DNA of 64,000 bases, taken from assembly GCA_963965975.1 (NCBI GenBank), contig OZ014420.1, positions 4,738,001 through 4,802,000 of the forward strand, written 5' to 3'. The notes beneath the pieces were generated by a model, which was not told where the DNA came from, searched no databases, and saw nothing but the letters and a program-made list of their open reading frames with translations. The stretch is from Xestospongia bergquistia. Taxonomy: Eukaryota > Porifera > Demospongiae > Haplosclerida > Petrosiidae. Position numbers and translations under genes: made by a program. Below are positions 12,185 to 22,168 of the stretch, in pieces (positions within the stretch are counted from its first letter, which is position 1; each line of letters starts with the position of its first letter).

Positions 12185-14434
12185 ATGGCAGTACCTAGTA
12201 TCTCCTCAACAGCTCTCAAGAAACTAGAGGAACAGCTCACCTGTGCTATATGTCTTGATATCTATACGAACCCAAAGACCTTACCATGTCTCCATTCTTT
12301 CTGTCAACAATGTCTGGAGGGTCTACCACTGGATCCTCAAGGAAATAACTACTTCATCTCTTGTCCCACTTGTCGTCATCGTACCCAGTTACCTCAACCA
12401 ACAGGAGCAGCTGACTTTCTTGTGGCTTTCCAAATTAATAACCTCAAGGAGATCTACAATCTAATGACGAAAGTGTCAGGACATCAACAAGTAACTTGTA
12501 ATAACTGTACTACAACTAATGCCACAGGTTACTGTAAAGAATGTGCCAAGCTTCTCTGTCCAAAATGTATTGAAGTTCACAAGAATTGGGCTCCCATTGC
12601 TGATCACAAGATAATGACTCTTGATGAGGTAACAACCTCTGCATCTAAATTGCTTCCTGAGAAGCAGGATATAAAATGTTCCACTCATAATGAACCTTTG
12701 AAAATATTTTGTAAAACATGTGAAGAGCTGATTTGTCATGACTGTACTGTACGTATTCATAGAGATCATGAGTATGACTTAGTCTCTGACTGTTATCCCA
12801 AATGTTATCAAAAACTGGAAACAAGTGTGAAGTCTGTTAGTGACAAGCTCACTGCTGTTACTGATGTCCTAACTGCTCTCACAGACAGAGAGAATGAGAT
12901 CAGAGAACAAGGAGAAGTCATCAAGGAGGAGATACATGTCATGGTTGAAAAAATGATCGATTTCCTTCATAGATCTGAACAACAACTGACTAGAGAGGTG
13001 GACACAGTCACAGGTAGTAAACTAAAGGTGTTATCAGAGCAGAAAAAATCAGCTGAAATCAGATTGAGTCAACTGAAGGATTGCCAAGAATTTGTGGAAC
13101 AGAGTCTTGAGATAGACAGTCCTCAAGAAGTGGTGATATCTACAAAACAAATGATGGAATGTGTAAGTCATGTGACTGAACAGGTTAACATTGAAGAGTT
13201 TAATCCTAGAGAGAAAGTTGATGTTTACTTTAAGAAAGACAGCAACATTGTTGATACACTATGTCATATTGGAGATATTGTGTTCTTCTCACCTACTGTT
13301 CTACAACAGTGTAAAGTCAAGAAAATTGATTGTCAGCATATCACTATGAATAATAAAACAGTTTCATTCCCACTATCTATCCAATTTTGTGATTTCAGTC
13401 TTCTTAGTGTTCCTCTATCGTCACTCAGTTGTAGTGTAGTACCAGCTGGCACAGCTACATCCATCACAGCTACAGTCACTAAAACCACCCATCCTGCAGT
13501 GTATACAATACATTGTAGTCTCACAACTAATGGTCAGCATCAAGTTAATGTCCGAGTTAATGATGTCCAAGTTGATAGTACCTCACTAGTGATCCCTTTA
13601 AATCCTTATCTTGATAACATCACTCCAGTAGTTACTATACCAGAACTTAATGGACCCTGTGGAGTTGCTGTGACTGATGATGGACAAATTATTGTAAGTG
13701 AGTTAGGTGGGGACTGTGTCACATTACTAGATAGAGATAGAAAGAAAATGAAGTCATTTGGTCAGAAGAGTAGAGGAAGTGGAAATATCAAGTTTTTTCA
13801 ACCTCGTGGCATAGCTATAACTTCAGACAACTTCATTCTTGTCACTGATAATCACAAGATCCAAAAGGTATCTATGGATGGAAAATGTATTAAGGCAGTT
13901 GGTAGACAAGGTAGTGGACCACTGGAATTTAATTGTCCTCGTGGTATCACTATTTCCCCTATAACTGAACATATTTATATTGCTGATCGTTTTAACCATC
14001 GTATACAAGTCTTAAATCCAGATCTAACGTTCTCTCACACATTTGGTATGAAGGGATCAGCTGAAGGACAGTTTAATAATCCAGGAGACATTGCTATTGA
14101 CAGACGAGAGTTATTCTATGTGACTGATATCAGTAATCATCGTATCCAGACATTCACTTCTGAGGGACAGTTTTTGTCTCAGTTTGGTACTAAAGGATTT
14201 TGTCCTGGACAACTTATATGTCCATCAGGAATTGTAATAGATGATGATAATCTAGTGTACATTACAGAGTGGGGTAATAATCGCATCTCTGTTTTCACTA
14301 CTGATGGTCAGTTTGTACGTTATTTTGAAGGAGATGGTAGCAATAGTGTTAATGAACCACGTGGAATGACATTCGACAGAGAAGGATATTTGTGTGTTTG
14401 TGATTTCAGTAATAACAGACTAGTAGTGTATTGA
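12185..14434 (+). CDS. TRIM-NHL protein (TRIM2/3/71-like E3 ubiquitin ligase)
   Basis: Single-exon 749-residue protein. RING finger of C3HC4 type at residues 20-63 (C20, C23, C35, H37, C40, C43, C60, C63). Two B-boxes follow (~98-145 and ~158-200, C/H ligands visible), then a coiled coil (~205-330), a filamin/Ig-like domain (~370-470) and six NHL repeats (~490-749) forming a beta-propeller. This is the order in TRIM2/TRIM3/TRIM71/Brat-related proteins: the RING recruits an E2, the coiled coil dimerises, and the propeller binds RNA or protein. The start is taken at the ATG that gives the full RING and is shared with copy 1. Length is normal for the family. Single-exon structure may point to retroposition or intron loss. 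Whether it is the founder or the product of the tandem duplication cannot be told here. Confidence 0.92.
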   Translation: MAVPSISSTALKKLEEQLTCAICLDIYTNPKTLPCLHSFCQQCLEGLPLDPQGNNYFISCPTCRHRTQLPQPTGAADFLVAFQINNLKEIYNLMTKVSGHQQVTCNNCTTTNATGYCKECAKLLCPKCIEVHKNWAPIADHKIMTLDEVTTSASKLLPEKQDIKCSTHNEPLKIFCKTCEELICHDCTVRIHRDHEYDLVSDCYPKCYQKLETSVKSVSDKLTAVTDVLTALTDRENEIREQGEVIKEEIHVMVEKMIDFLHRSEQQLTREVDTVTGSKLKVLSEQKKSAEIRLSQLKDCQEFVEQSLEIDSPQEVVISTKQMMECVSHVTEQVNIEEFNPREKVDVYFKKDSNIVDTLCHIGDIVFFSPTVLQQCKVKKIDCQHITMNNKTVSFPLSIQFCDFSLLSVPLSSLSCSVVPAGTATSITATVTKTTHPAVYTIHCSLTTNGQHQVNVRVNDVQVDSTSLVIPLNPYLDNITPVVTIPELNGPCGVAVTDDGQIIVSELGGDCVTLLDRDRKKMKSFGQKSRGSGNIKFFQPRGIAITSDNFILVTDNHKIQKVSMDGKCIKAVGRQGSGPLEFNCPRGITISPITEHIYIADRFNHRIQVLNPDLTFSHTFGMKGSAEGQFNNPGDIAIDRRELFYVTDISNHRIQTFTSEGQFLSQFGTKGFCPGQLICPSGIVIDDDNLVYITEWGNNRISVFTTDGQFVRYFEGDGSNSVNEPRGMTFDREGYLCVCDFSNNRLVVY

Positions 14435-15140
14435 GATAACAATACAGTGTGATAGTTTGTATGCACTTTTATGAAAATGTGACCTGTTTGTAATAAGGGA
14501 CCACTTTTGTCAAAAGCTTTGTGACCTGATTTGTGAAACACACTACTGTTATAATTAAAACACCTCCAACAAAATTTGTATACATAAAGTTACTATGAAT
14601 AGTCATGCATATTTAGCAACTGTATATATGTATACAAAACTGTTCTTTGAGATGGTGGTCCCTTGTCACAAATCAGATCACAAATGTTTTGCTAGATGTA
14701 GTCCCGTATATTCTTTTTATTGATATTAAAACATTTAACTCACCTACTTCTTTCATAACAAGAACATTAGTAAAATTGCTCTTTGAAAAGTGAACATAGT
14801 TTGGTCAAATAGTCATGCAATGTACAAATGATGACACTGTTTGTAATAAATAACCTTATAAGAGAGATGTATCCTTTAATTGACTTAATAAATTTGTAAC
14901 TATTAGCTCATAGAGAGGAGATGTGCTATTGTATATTGCAAAATTTTTGTCCTCTCTCTATGGTGTGATGGTCATTATTTTGTGATGAGGAGAAGAGAGT
15001 GGAGAAAAGGAGACGTGTCCTCATACACACTGACCATGAGAGAGCAGGAGGGATAATACATAAAACTATATGTTGATTTAACATTATATATCTCCATTTT
15101 CACAGATTTATGGGAATCTGTACTTAGAAAACTACAACAC
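14435..15140. other. Intergenic
   Basis: 3' flank of the TRIM gene. AT-rich; no gene recognised. Confidence 0.4.
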
Positions 15141-16390
15141 TGGCTTAGACATAGGGGGGCAAGGGGGCTTGAGCCCCCCTAATTTAAGACTGGGGGCCAT
15201 AGCCCCCCTAATTTGAATGATTCAGCAATTTCAAAAAACCATTATCAAAAAATGCATAGTGTCAACAAATTTAAAAGTTTTGCACCTGAAAGTGTAAATG
15301 ATTTAAATGTATTTGTAGGTGATCGATCATGCACGCATAATATAATACCAGCTGTACAGTAGTTCAGTAGTAAAAGTTCTTAATGGCTAAAAGACAAGCA
15401 TTAATGCTTACTTTCTGCCAAATTGAAAGTAAATGGAAAAAAAAGCAATGAATCTGAGGAGGAATCTGAAGAAACAGATGAAAGAGTATTCAGAATGAAT
15501 GAAGAACTGGAACATGGGACTGCTGATGAAGGTAGTAGTGATTCAGAAGGAGTAGGAATAGGCCCACGACCCAATCCTGACTGTTATTGGCCTTGTGTGC
15601 TTCCATGTTGTGGCAATGAAACTGTAGCATATCAACCCACAGACAAACCATTATTACAACAGCTTATTTCGAATAAAAGAAATTTCCAACCTGGTTGGTA
15701 CAAGAGATTTCCCTGGCTGAGCCTTTGCCTATCAAGAAAGAAGGTATTTTGCTTGTACTGTCGTTATGCTGCAAAAAAACACAGGATTATATTTAGTAAA
15801 ACTGGAGAACACCAGACAGCATTCACTGAGTCAGGTTTCAAAAACTGGAAGAAAGCTGTTGAAAAGTTTAATGCTCATGAAGGGAGTTGCATACATAGGG
15901 AGACTGTTCAGAAGTGGGTTGTTCAACAAAGGCCAACAGTTGCCAGCCAGTTGAATACACAATTACAGAATCTTCAAGCTAATAGAAGGATTGGACTTTT
16001 AATACAACTTGAAGGCCTCAGATTTCTCAGTTGTCAAGCAATTGCCATTTTTGGTCACACAGAGAAGCAAGGAAATTTTTTAAGTTAAAAGCTTGGAGCC
16101 AAAAGAATGATGAACTTAAGGAGTGGATGAAGGAAAGTAAGTACATGTATCCTGAAGCAGTAAATGAGCAACTGTCAATTATGGGCCAAACTCTTTTGCG
16201 TAATCTTCTAGCTGCTTCTAAAAATGTAAATGGTCGCCCTTGGTTTTCATTGATAGCTGATGAAGCTACAGATGTCTGTTGCAATGAACAATTGAATTAA
16301 TCAATTAGGTGGGTAAGCGACAAATACGAAATACATGAAGATTCCATTGCTTTTTTTCGTGTACCTGACACCAAATCAGAAACCTGAGAT
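15141..16390 (+). mobile_element. hAT transposon (ZMYM1-like), 5' half
   Basis: Begins with a terminal segment rich in GGGGGG and CCCCCC palindromes, typical of this hAT group. The coding part opens near 15423. It has an acidic N-terminus, a TTF-type zinc finger (Trp-Phe-Pro-Trp-Leu and Cys pairs, ~15690-15900) and the start of the DUF4371-type transposase core with an A-D-E-A-T-D-V motif near 16255-16275. A frameshift lies between ~16040 and 16085 (the frame continues from 16031 in another register), and a TAA interrupts it at 16298 although similarity continues to ~16375. The catalytic core and dimerisation domain are absent. Dead fragment. Confidence 0.8.
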
Positions 16391-17220
16391 TGAGATATCC
16401 ATAAACCATACATAGTAATAAAATATCAGGTAGATTGATTTTCAGTAACAAAGAATACTCCTAACAATCTCATAAAATATGAATGTTCAACATCAAACAT
16501 CAAAACTTCCTTTATGTCTTCAAATTGAGGTTGATTATATCAGCGTAATGTTTTAAAGCTTGAGCACATCAGTGGTTGTAACATCTTTCATTAGTTTACC
16601 ATTAAACACTACACCAAAAGCATCTATGATTAAAAACGAAAATTGACATGCTAAAAAAAAAAAAGATCTCCTAGTCTTGTTTCTTTCAACTTCAGGAAAA
16701 AAGATTAATGAGATTTGCAAAGTCTGGCTTGTAAAGATTAATAAGTTCATTGTAATTATTTGTAGATGATAGCACAAAACTGGTACAAGTGATTAATATC
16801 ATGTAAATCTTTGCCTAAATATGATTTATTGGATGGTTAAATAAATAATGACATAGAAGAAGAGATGTAAAGATAAAAATTGTACGAAAGCTATTACTTA
16901 ACAAAAAATAGAGTAGTTATTTACAGGACATTGCAATTTTACACATTACAAAGATTTCTATTATTGCTCAAACTCCCCCGCAACACACCCCTTTGCTAAT
17001 TATTTGCCACACCTTTTTCTATGTTATACACAATATAAAACGACATGTGTGTGAATATAAGAATACAACATTGTTACAAGCATGTGTGTATATTCTTAAT
17101 CAAAACAAGACTTGACACATGACAATTCACAAAGCTATTCATTGAAAGCACTACTATTTGTCCCCTAAGAGCAAACTGTATTGTATAACTATAAAAACAG
17201 GTGTAAAACTTTGGTAAGGC
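16391..17220. other. Intergenic, upstream of the U2 locus
   Basis: AT-rich, no coding signal. It would hold the promoter of the U2 snRNA gene (PSE-like element expected ~50-60 bp upstream of 17221), but no PSE can be named without a species consensus. Confidence 0.3.
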
Positions 17221-17408
17221 ATCGCTTCTCGGCCTATCGGCTAAGATCAAGTAGAAAGAAACTGTTCTTTCGAGTTTAATAGCTCGAACGAGGATAATGC
17301 GTCCTCAAGCTATTAACCCCAATTTTTCTACTAGGAGTTGTGTGTGAAGCTTGCTTCCCTCACTCCACGGGTTGCCCTGGTATTGCAGTACATCCAGGTG
17401 TGGCCCAC
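17221..17408 (+). ncRNA. U2: U2 snRNA, variant with altered branch-site recognition segment
   Basis: The 5' end ATCGCTTCTCGGCC...GGCTAAGATCAAGT is nearly identical to canonical U2 stem I. CTGTTCTT and a stem-loop IIa with compensated base pairs (TTCGAG/CTCGAA) follow. Next come stem IIb, an Sm site (AATTTTTC near 17321) and the 3' domain with the highly conserved CCTGGTATTGCAGTAC block at 17377-17392. Length is about 188 nt, as expected. The seven bases that carry GUAGUA in other U2 RNAs are here AGAAAGAAA (17253-17261). Without GUAGUA this RNA should not pair normally with the branch-point sequence, so this copy is probably a pseudogene, most likely the scar of a LINE insertion at this target. 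Confidence 0.85.
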
Positions 17409-17690
17409 TTCCCCTTATAGGGGATAATTTTTCAGAAAACAATGATAAAAAATTTTAAACAATATTTTAAAGTTGGATGAACCTACTCTTTGTGTCCAAG
17501 TATGGTTGTAATTCAACAAACATGTGGGTTGTGGTACAATTGTTTCTGGACGCTCTTGCTAAACACGGTCCAGCCTCCAATATTGTTATTGCCAATTTCA
17601 TCGGCTCCAAAACAGGTAGGGGTCCATAAGAGGATATTTCTGAGAGATAAATCCAAACTGGCTAACTCAAGCTAAATCTCAATCTCAGGA
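17409..17690. repeat. U2 3' flank, shared with third U2 copy, and LINE 5' junction zone
   Basis: 17409-17505 matches the flank after the other U2 3' fragment (19614-19700), ending near 'CTACTCTTTGT'. 17505-17545 matches again at 19815-19850 ('AATTCAACAAA-ATGTGGGTTGTGGTA'). 17548-17630 encodes a short frame that may be LINE coding remnant. Confidence 0.55.
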
Positions 17691-19235
17691 TCTAGATTAC
17701 CTCAACCCGGTAGAAATCAATGCTGGGACCACACAGGAAATGAGACGTCAGCAATTTGTAGTAGCCTTCTGACAGACTGGCAAAAGATTGATGCAGTTAA
17801 CACGTTCGTGATGTCAAAGGCAACCTACTATCTCCATGCAGCACTCCCCACTTTTGGCTGGGTCCAACAAATTGATAAGGAGGTCCGGTCAGCAGTCAAG
17901 AAAGGACTTCAGCTCCCAAGGCGCACCATTTCTCATGTTATCTACACAAAGAGGGGTGTTGGTGGACTGGGTCTGTTTTGTCTAGAAGATAATCTCCAGG
18001 TAGCAAGACTCACCCAGATGTGTCGCTGCCTCACCAGCCCGGATTCTGTCGTGAGGAGCTGTGCTTGGTCTCAGCTCCGTCAAACGGTTAGCTGTAGAGG
18101 ATGCAAAAACCCTGTTAACTCAGACTTGGAACTTTTCCTCAATTCACCCATTCCAGCAGAAGAAAGACGAACAAGAGATGTAAAAAGCTTATGGTCTTAT
18201 GCTCGCAAGTCGCTGGAACGAATGGGCCTAAAGGTGTATCTGTCTGGTAGGTCTCCTGTACTAGTAATGGCTGAAGGTAAGTCATTCCCAGCTAACAATC
18301 GCTGTACTCTCCACAATTTCCTATGCTGCTCCCTGGCAAATCAACACCTATCAGAACTAGTGTCAACAAAAGATCAGGGGAGAGCTTTTGAGCTCGTCAG
18401 TCTCTCTCCCGCAAGTAACTTTTGGATTGGTTCAGGTCAGTATCTCTCCTTCGCAGAATATCGCTTTGCATTGAGGGCCAGGTGTAACCTCCTCCCTGTT
18501 AAGACAGTGGTGGCCCGCATAGGTCGTGGAGATGGGGACAAAATCTGCCCCAAATGCCATCAACAACCAGAATCCCTTGCTCATGTTCTAAATGCCTGTC
18601 CAGTGTCACAGGGCCTGATGAGATCACGTCATAACCTCATTGCTGAAAGAGTAAAGAAAGCCATCACTAGTCAAGGAGGACAGTTACTGTTGGACCAAAA
18701 CATTCCAGACTCTCCTGGACAGTTACATCCGGACATTGTTCACATTAAAGACAACTCAATAACAATAGTAGACGTGACGGTGCCCATTGAATCTGGAATA
18801 AGAGCTTTTGAAGTGGCCAGAGGGGAAAAAGAGAACAAGTACTCAGACCTGGTCCAATGGGCCAAGACTAAATATACCACAGTGAAGTTTGAAAGTTTGA
18901 TTGTTTGTAGTCTGGGGTCCTGGGACCCAGCAAATGAAGAAACCCTCAGACTACTAGGAATTGGTACAAATTATGCCATCCTCTTCAGGAAGCTCTGCTG
19001 TATAGATAAAATAAAAGGCTTGTTAAACATTTGGAGAGCTCGTAATAGCCAAAGCACACCATAAAAGGAACTCTCGTTATTCTGACTCTTTAATAATTAA
19101 CTTATATATATTTCACACATTATCACTACCAGGTGATATATACCTGAGGGACCACCTGGCGACAGCCACTATTTTAAATTTTATTTTATGTAGTTGTTGT
19201 CCTGCATAGATTTTTCTATGAATAAAGATTTCAAA
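17690..19235 (+). mobile_element. R2/NeSL-type LINE, 3' part (U2-targeting)
   Basis: One long frame (about 17757-19064, TAA) encodes the end of a reverse transcriptase thumb. A zinc knuckle of CX2CX8HX4C form (C-P-K-C ... H-V-L-N-A-C) and a restriction-like endonuclease follow: a P-D motif about 12 residues before D-V-T-V-P, then a K-x-x-K-Y helix. This is the C-terminal organisation of site-specific R2, NeSL and Utopia-type LINEs. RT catalytic motifs are absent, so the element is 5'-truncated. The 3' UTR (19065-19235) contains a CCACCTGGCGACAGCCAC segment and ends AATAAAGATTTCAAA. The next base is U2 sequence (CTGTTC). U2-specific LINEs of this clade (Utopia) are known in other eukaryotes; assignment to that family is inference. 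Confidence 0.85.
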
Positions 19236-19292
19236 CTGTTCTTTGAGTTTAATAGCTCGAACAAGGATAATGCATCCTCGAGCTATTAACCC
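19236..19292 (+). pseudogene. U2: U2 snRNA fragment at LINE 3' junction
   Basis: Starts exactly at CTGTTCTTT, the same U2 base where the 17262 segment begins, and covers stem-loops IIa and IIb to AACCC. It lacks a 5' domain (replaced by the LINE) and the Sm and 3' domains. Confidence 0.8.
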
Positions 19293-19464
19293 TTACCTTA
19301 TACAATAATCATATTTTATTATTTTATTTTGTTTCCTATAACTTTCTTGTTTTTCTTCCAATTCTATTGAGGGGCTTGGCTGGCGACAGCCACACTATAC
19401 TTTGTTTTTCACTTTGTTTGTGTATAGCCCTGTCTTTATTATATTTATGTAGAATTGTTTAAAA
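19293..19464 (+). mobile_element. Second U2-targeting LINE tail (3' UTR only)
   Basis: Shares with the first element's 3' UTR the GGCGACAGCCACACTAT-like block (19390-19408) followed by a T-rich stretch, and runs into U2 CTGTTCTTTCGAG at 19465. It is a severely 5'-truncated copy of the same or a sister family. Confidence 0.65.
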
Positions 19465-19613
19465 CTGTTCTTTCGAGTTTAATAGCTTGAACGAGGATAA
19501 TGCATCCTCAAGCTATTAACCCCAATTTTTCTACTAGGAGTTGTGTGTGAAGCTTGCTTCCCTCACTCCACGGGTTGCCCTGGTATTGCAGTATATCCAG
19601 GTGTGGCCCACTT
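19465..19613 (+). pseudogene. U2: U2 snRNA 3' two-thirds, headless copy
   Basis: Nearly identical to 17262-17408, including stem-loops IIa/IIb, Sm site, and the TGGTATTGCAGTA block. It starts abruptly at CTGTTC after a LINE tail; no stem I or promoter. Downstream flank matches 17409-17505. Confidence 0.82.
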
Positions 19614-20110
19614 CCCCTTATAGGGGATAATTTTTCAGATAACAATGATAAAAATTTTAAACAATATCTTAAAGTTGGATGAACCTACTCTTTGTATCTA
19701 AGTACTTTCCATATGGTCGATGATGATAATCTGGAACCCCAAAATATTGTAGGCATTGTATATAATATGCCTAGTGTACTCTTAACTGACCAATATGCAG
19801 ATCAATACGTTGCAATTCAACAAAAATGTGGGTTGTGGTAAAATGAGTCCAAAGTAGGAATGGAAGTATATTCCCACAAAATAGCCACAATCACTACTCA
19901 GCATATAAGCTTGTAAGTGGGAGTGCTTGAGTCATGGGACCTGTCAAATAAAAAGCACACTAAAAATACGAAAGATTGGTCCTAATTACACCAAACTGTT
20001 TAGAAAGCTATGTGTTACCAAATAAACAAAATCTGGAAGAACCATCAGCTGACCATATAATTAATTATCTTCTAAAACTCAGACTTATTTTATCTGTATT
20101 TGTTTGTTAT
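19614..20110. other. Duplicated U2 flank and intergenic DNA
   Basis: Begins with ~90 bp shared with the flank of the first U2 copy, then AT-rich non-coding sequence with no recognised feature. Confidence 0.4.
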
Positions 20111-20255
20111 GTATCTGTTATTCCCTCCTGTTTTTCCTATAGGGGGTTAGGCTGGCAACAGCTACATTATATTTTGCATTTTGTATAGCTTTCTTTTTCT
20201 ATTTTAATGACAAGAATGTTTTCAAGTGTTCCTTCAAGTTTGATCACTTGATGTA
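20111..20255 (+). mobile_element. Third LINE tail with degenerate U2 junction
   Basis: A GGTTAGGCTGGCAACAGCTAC block and T-rich tail match the other two LINE 3' UTRs. After TTTTCAA the sequence GTGTTCCTTCAAGTTTGATCA resembles diverged U2 CTGTTCTTTCGAGTTTAATAG. Older insertion of the same specificity. Confidence 0.5.
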
Positions 20256-21104
20256 TTGAGAAGTGATTGGGGGATTTATCTCACAAGACCCCTGGAACAA
20301 GAACAGCCACATTAGACAGATCTGACAGCTTAACAATTAGTTCATTTCAATGTGAATTTGTAAGAGAAGTCTCAGTCAACACATAAGAACCCAACATCCA
20401 GCTGAAGCCACTGACAAAAGAGACCAGGAGGCATCATAATCCAATCAAACCTTTGGTCTGCCCAACAGCGTAACAAGACACTTAACATAAACTAGATCTA
20501 CCATTTGTACCATATTCCATTAACTATATGAATAAACAATTTAGTTTATCACAACTATTAGTTTTAGAACTTCTTGAAGAACTGCCTAATAATAATAAAT
20601 TATTATATGTAAAATGGAACCTTTCATAAAAAACAGTCTACTATAGTTAAAACAATTTTTCTGTGTAGTTATCTGTGTAGTTAGTTAGCCTCTATATTGA
20701 GGACGCCACTGTAATAAGAACAGTTTCCTTAAGATCCTAATCTATGTAGAAGAGTTATTTTTATAATTTTACAAGTAAAGCCATATCATAAGTAATGACA
20801 CACACAAGGTTAAAGGTCACACATTACAACTAGTCTATTATCTTTCTATTATTTTTAATGTTATTAAACAAAGAATGATCATGTGGCAATGTGGCAAGGG
20901 ACCACTGATTACAGAAGTGATCTTTTATTGCAAATCAGGTTGCACTTTTAGACGTCATTAAGCTGAGAGTGATCTTCCCATAGCAATGCATTATCATACA
21001 ATGCAGGTGTGCTTGTATCATATATCTATGATAGGTCTAGGATTAATTCTACAAGAGACAGAGGCTTGTCATATGGTTAGTTCATGCCTACTTTCAATAG
21101 CTCC
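20256..21104. other. Intergenic
   Basis: AT-rich, no gene or clear repeat identified. Confidence 0.35.
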
Positions 21105-21290
21105 GTCCACTTTTAAGATGCTGGTGATCTGTTACCATGTAGTAGTATAGATGAATGTGTCCATATGAATTGCACTCTTGGTCAGTAGAGGTATATGAGG
21201 AAGAGACTGGTCTATTGTATTGTGTACACTCAGCTATTGCTAGAGGACAAAGACTGGTAAATCAATAATGGATATGTAAAATGTTAATGG
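21105..21290. repeat. Dispersed repeat, copy 2
   Basis: Same-orientation match to 8440-8615. This copy has about 15 extra bases ('CTCAGCTATTGCTAG') before the shared GGACAAAGACTGGTAA block. Confidence 0.6.
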
Positions 21291-21904
21291 ATGTATGGTG
21301 TTTAAATCGTTAATCCATTTGGAATGAGGACACTTTTAAAAATGGTAATCCTTTATTCAAAGTTTTGAAAATGGAAGACACGAGAATATGTGTAGATCAT
21401 GATCTTGTGATTAGTTGTTGTTGTAATTGAGATTTTAGTGCTGTAGCTGCTAAGGTAAAGTAAAATATACATCATCTTTTTTCACCAGCATGAATTTACA
21501 GGCAGTTATAAGATTATTTTTGAGGAATAAAAATGAAATATAATGGACATGTCTTTGTATGTAACACATCATCCAATTTCCAAGTAATCATAGAATGGCC
21601 TAGTTGTCATTGTGCCATGTACTTTAGAAAAGTTTCAATCACTTTTCTGTATTGCATTATATTATAATGACATCATTTCACAAAAGTACATTATAATTGA
21701 CCAATCAAAAATAACTTCAGTTATTATAATCAGTTATGAAGTGATGTCCTGTGATAATGAATAGTGTATTTATACTATAATAATTAAGTGTATGATAATT
21801 CATGTATGTACTCTCCATTTTAAATACATAATATATTATAACTGTTTTTATAATCACCAAATGATCACATAATCTGACTCATCTCAATATTTCAGGTCTG
21901 TTAG
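21291..21904. other. Intergenic
   Basis: AT-rich, no recognised gene. Ends at the MITE target site TTAG. Confidence 0.3.
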
Positions 21905-22168
21905 TTACAGAAGCCAAAGGCGGATATCCATTTCTACTTCTACTTTTTATATTCTGCTTTGAAGTTTTCCAAAATGTTCCAATTCCAATTTTTTTCTATC
22001 CTTCGATGGAATATTTTACAAATATAATCCTATATCCCCTCCCAACTGGAAACATGTCGGTTCATTCCATTCTAAGAGACAGCTCATGGTGCTCATGGTC
22101 CACACTTCACTTCATTGAGTGATGGAAAATAGAATTGGAATTAGAATGTCCACCTTTGGCTTCTGTAA
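21905..22168. mobile_element. 264-bp MITE with TTAG target duplication
   Basis: The termini TTACAGAAGCCAAAGG and CCTTTGGCTTCTGTAA are perfect 16-bp inverted repeats. Similarity extends imperfectly inwards (CGGATATCC versus the complement of GAATGTCCACC). TTAG is duplicated at 21901-21904 and 22169-22172. No coding capacity. Confidence 0.82.

Noticed and set aside
12243..12769. Overlapping open frames on both strands in the TRIM gene
   Set aside because: They duplicate between the two TRIM copies only because the DNA is duplicated; the RING/B-box frame explains the sequence.
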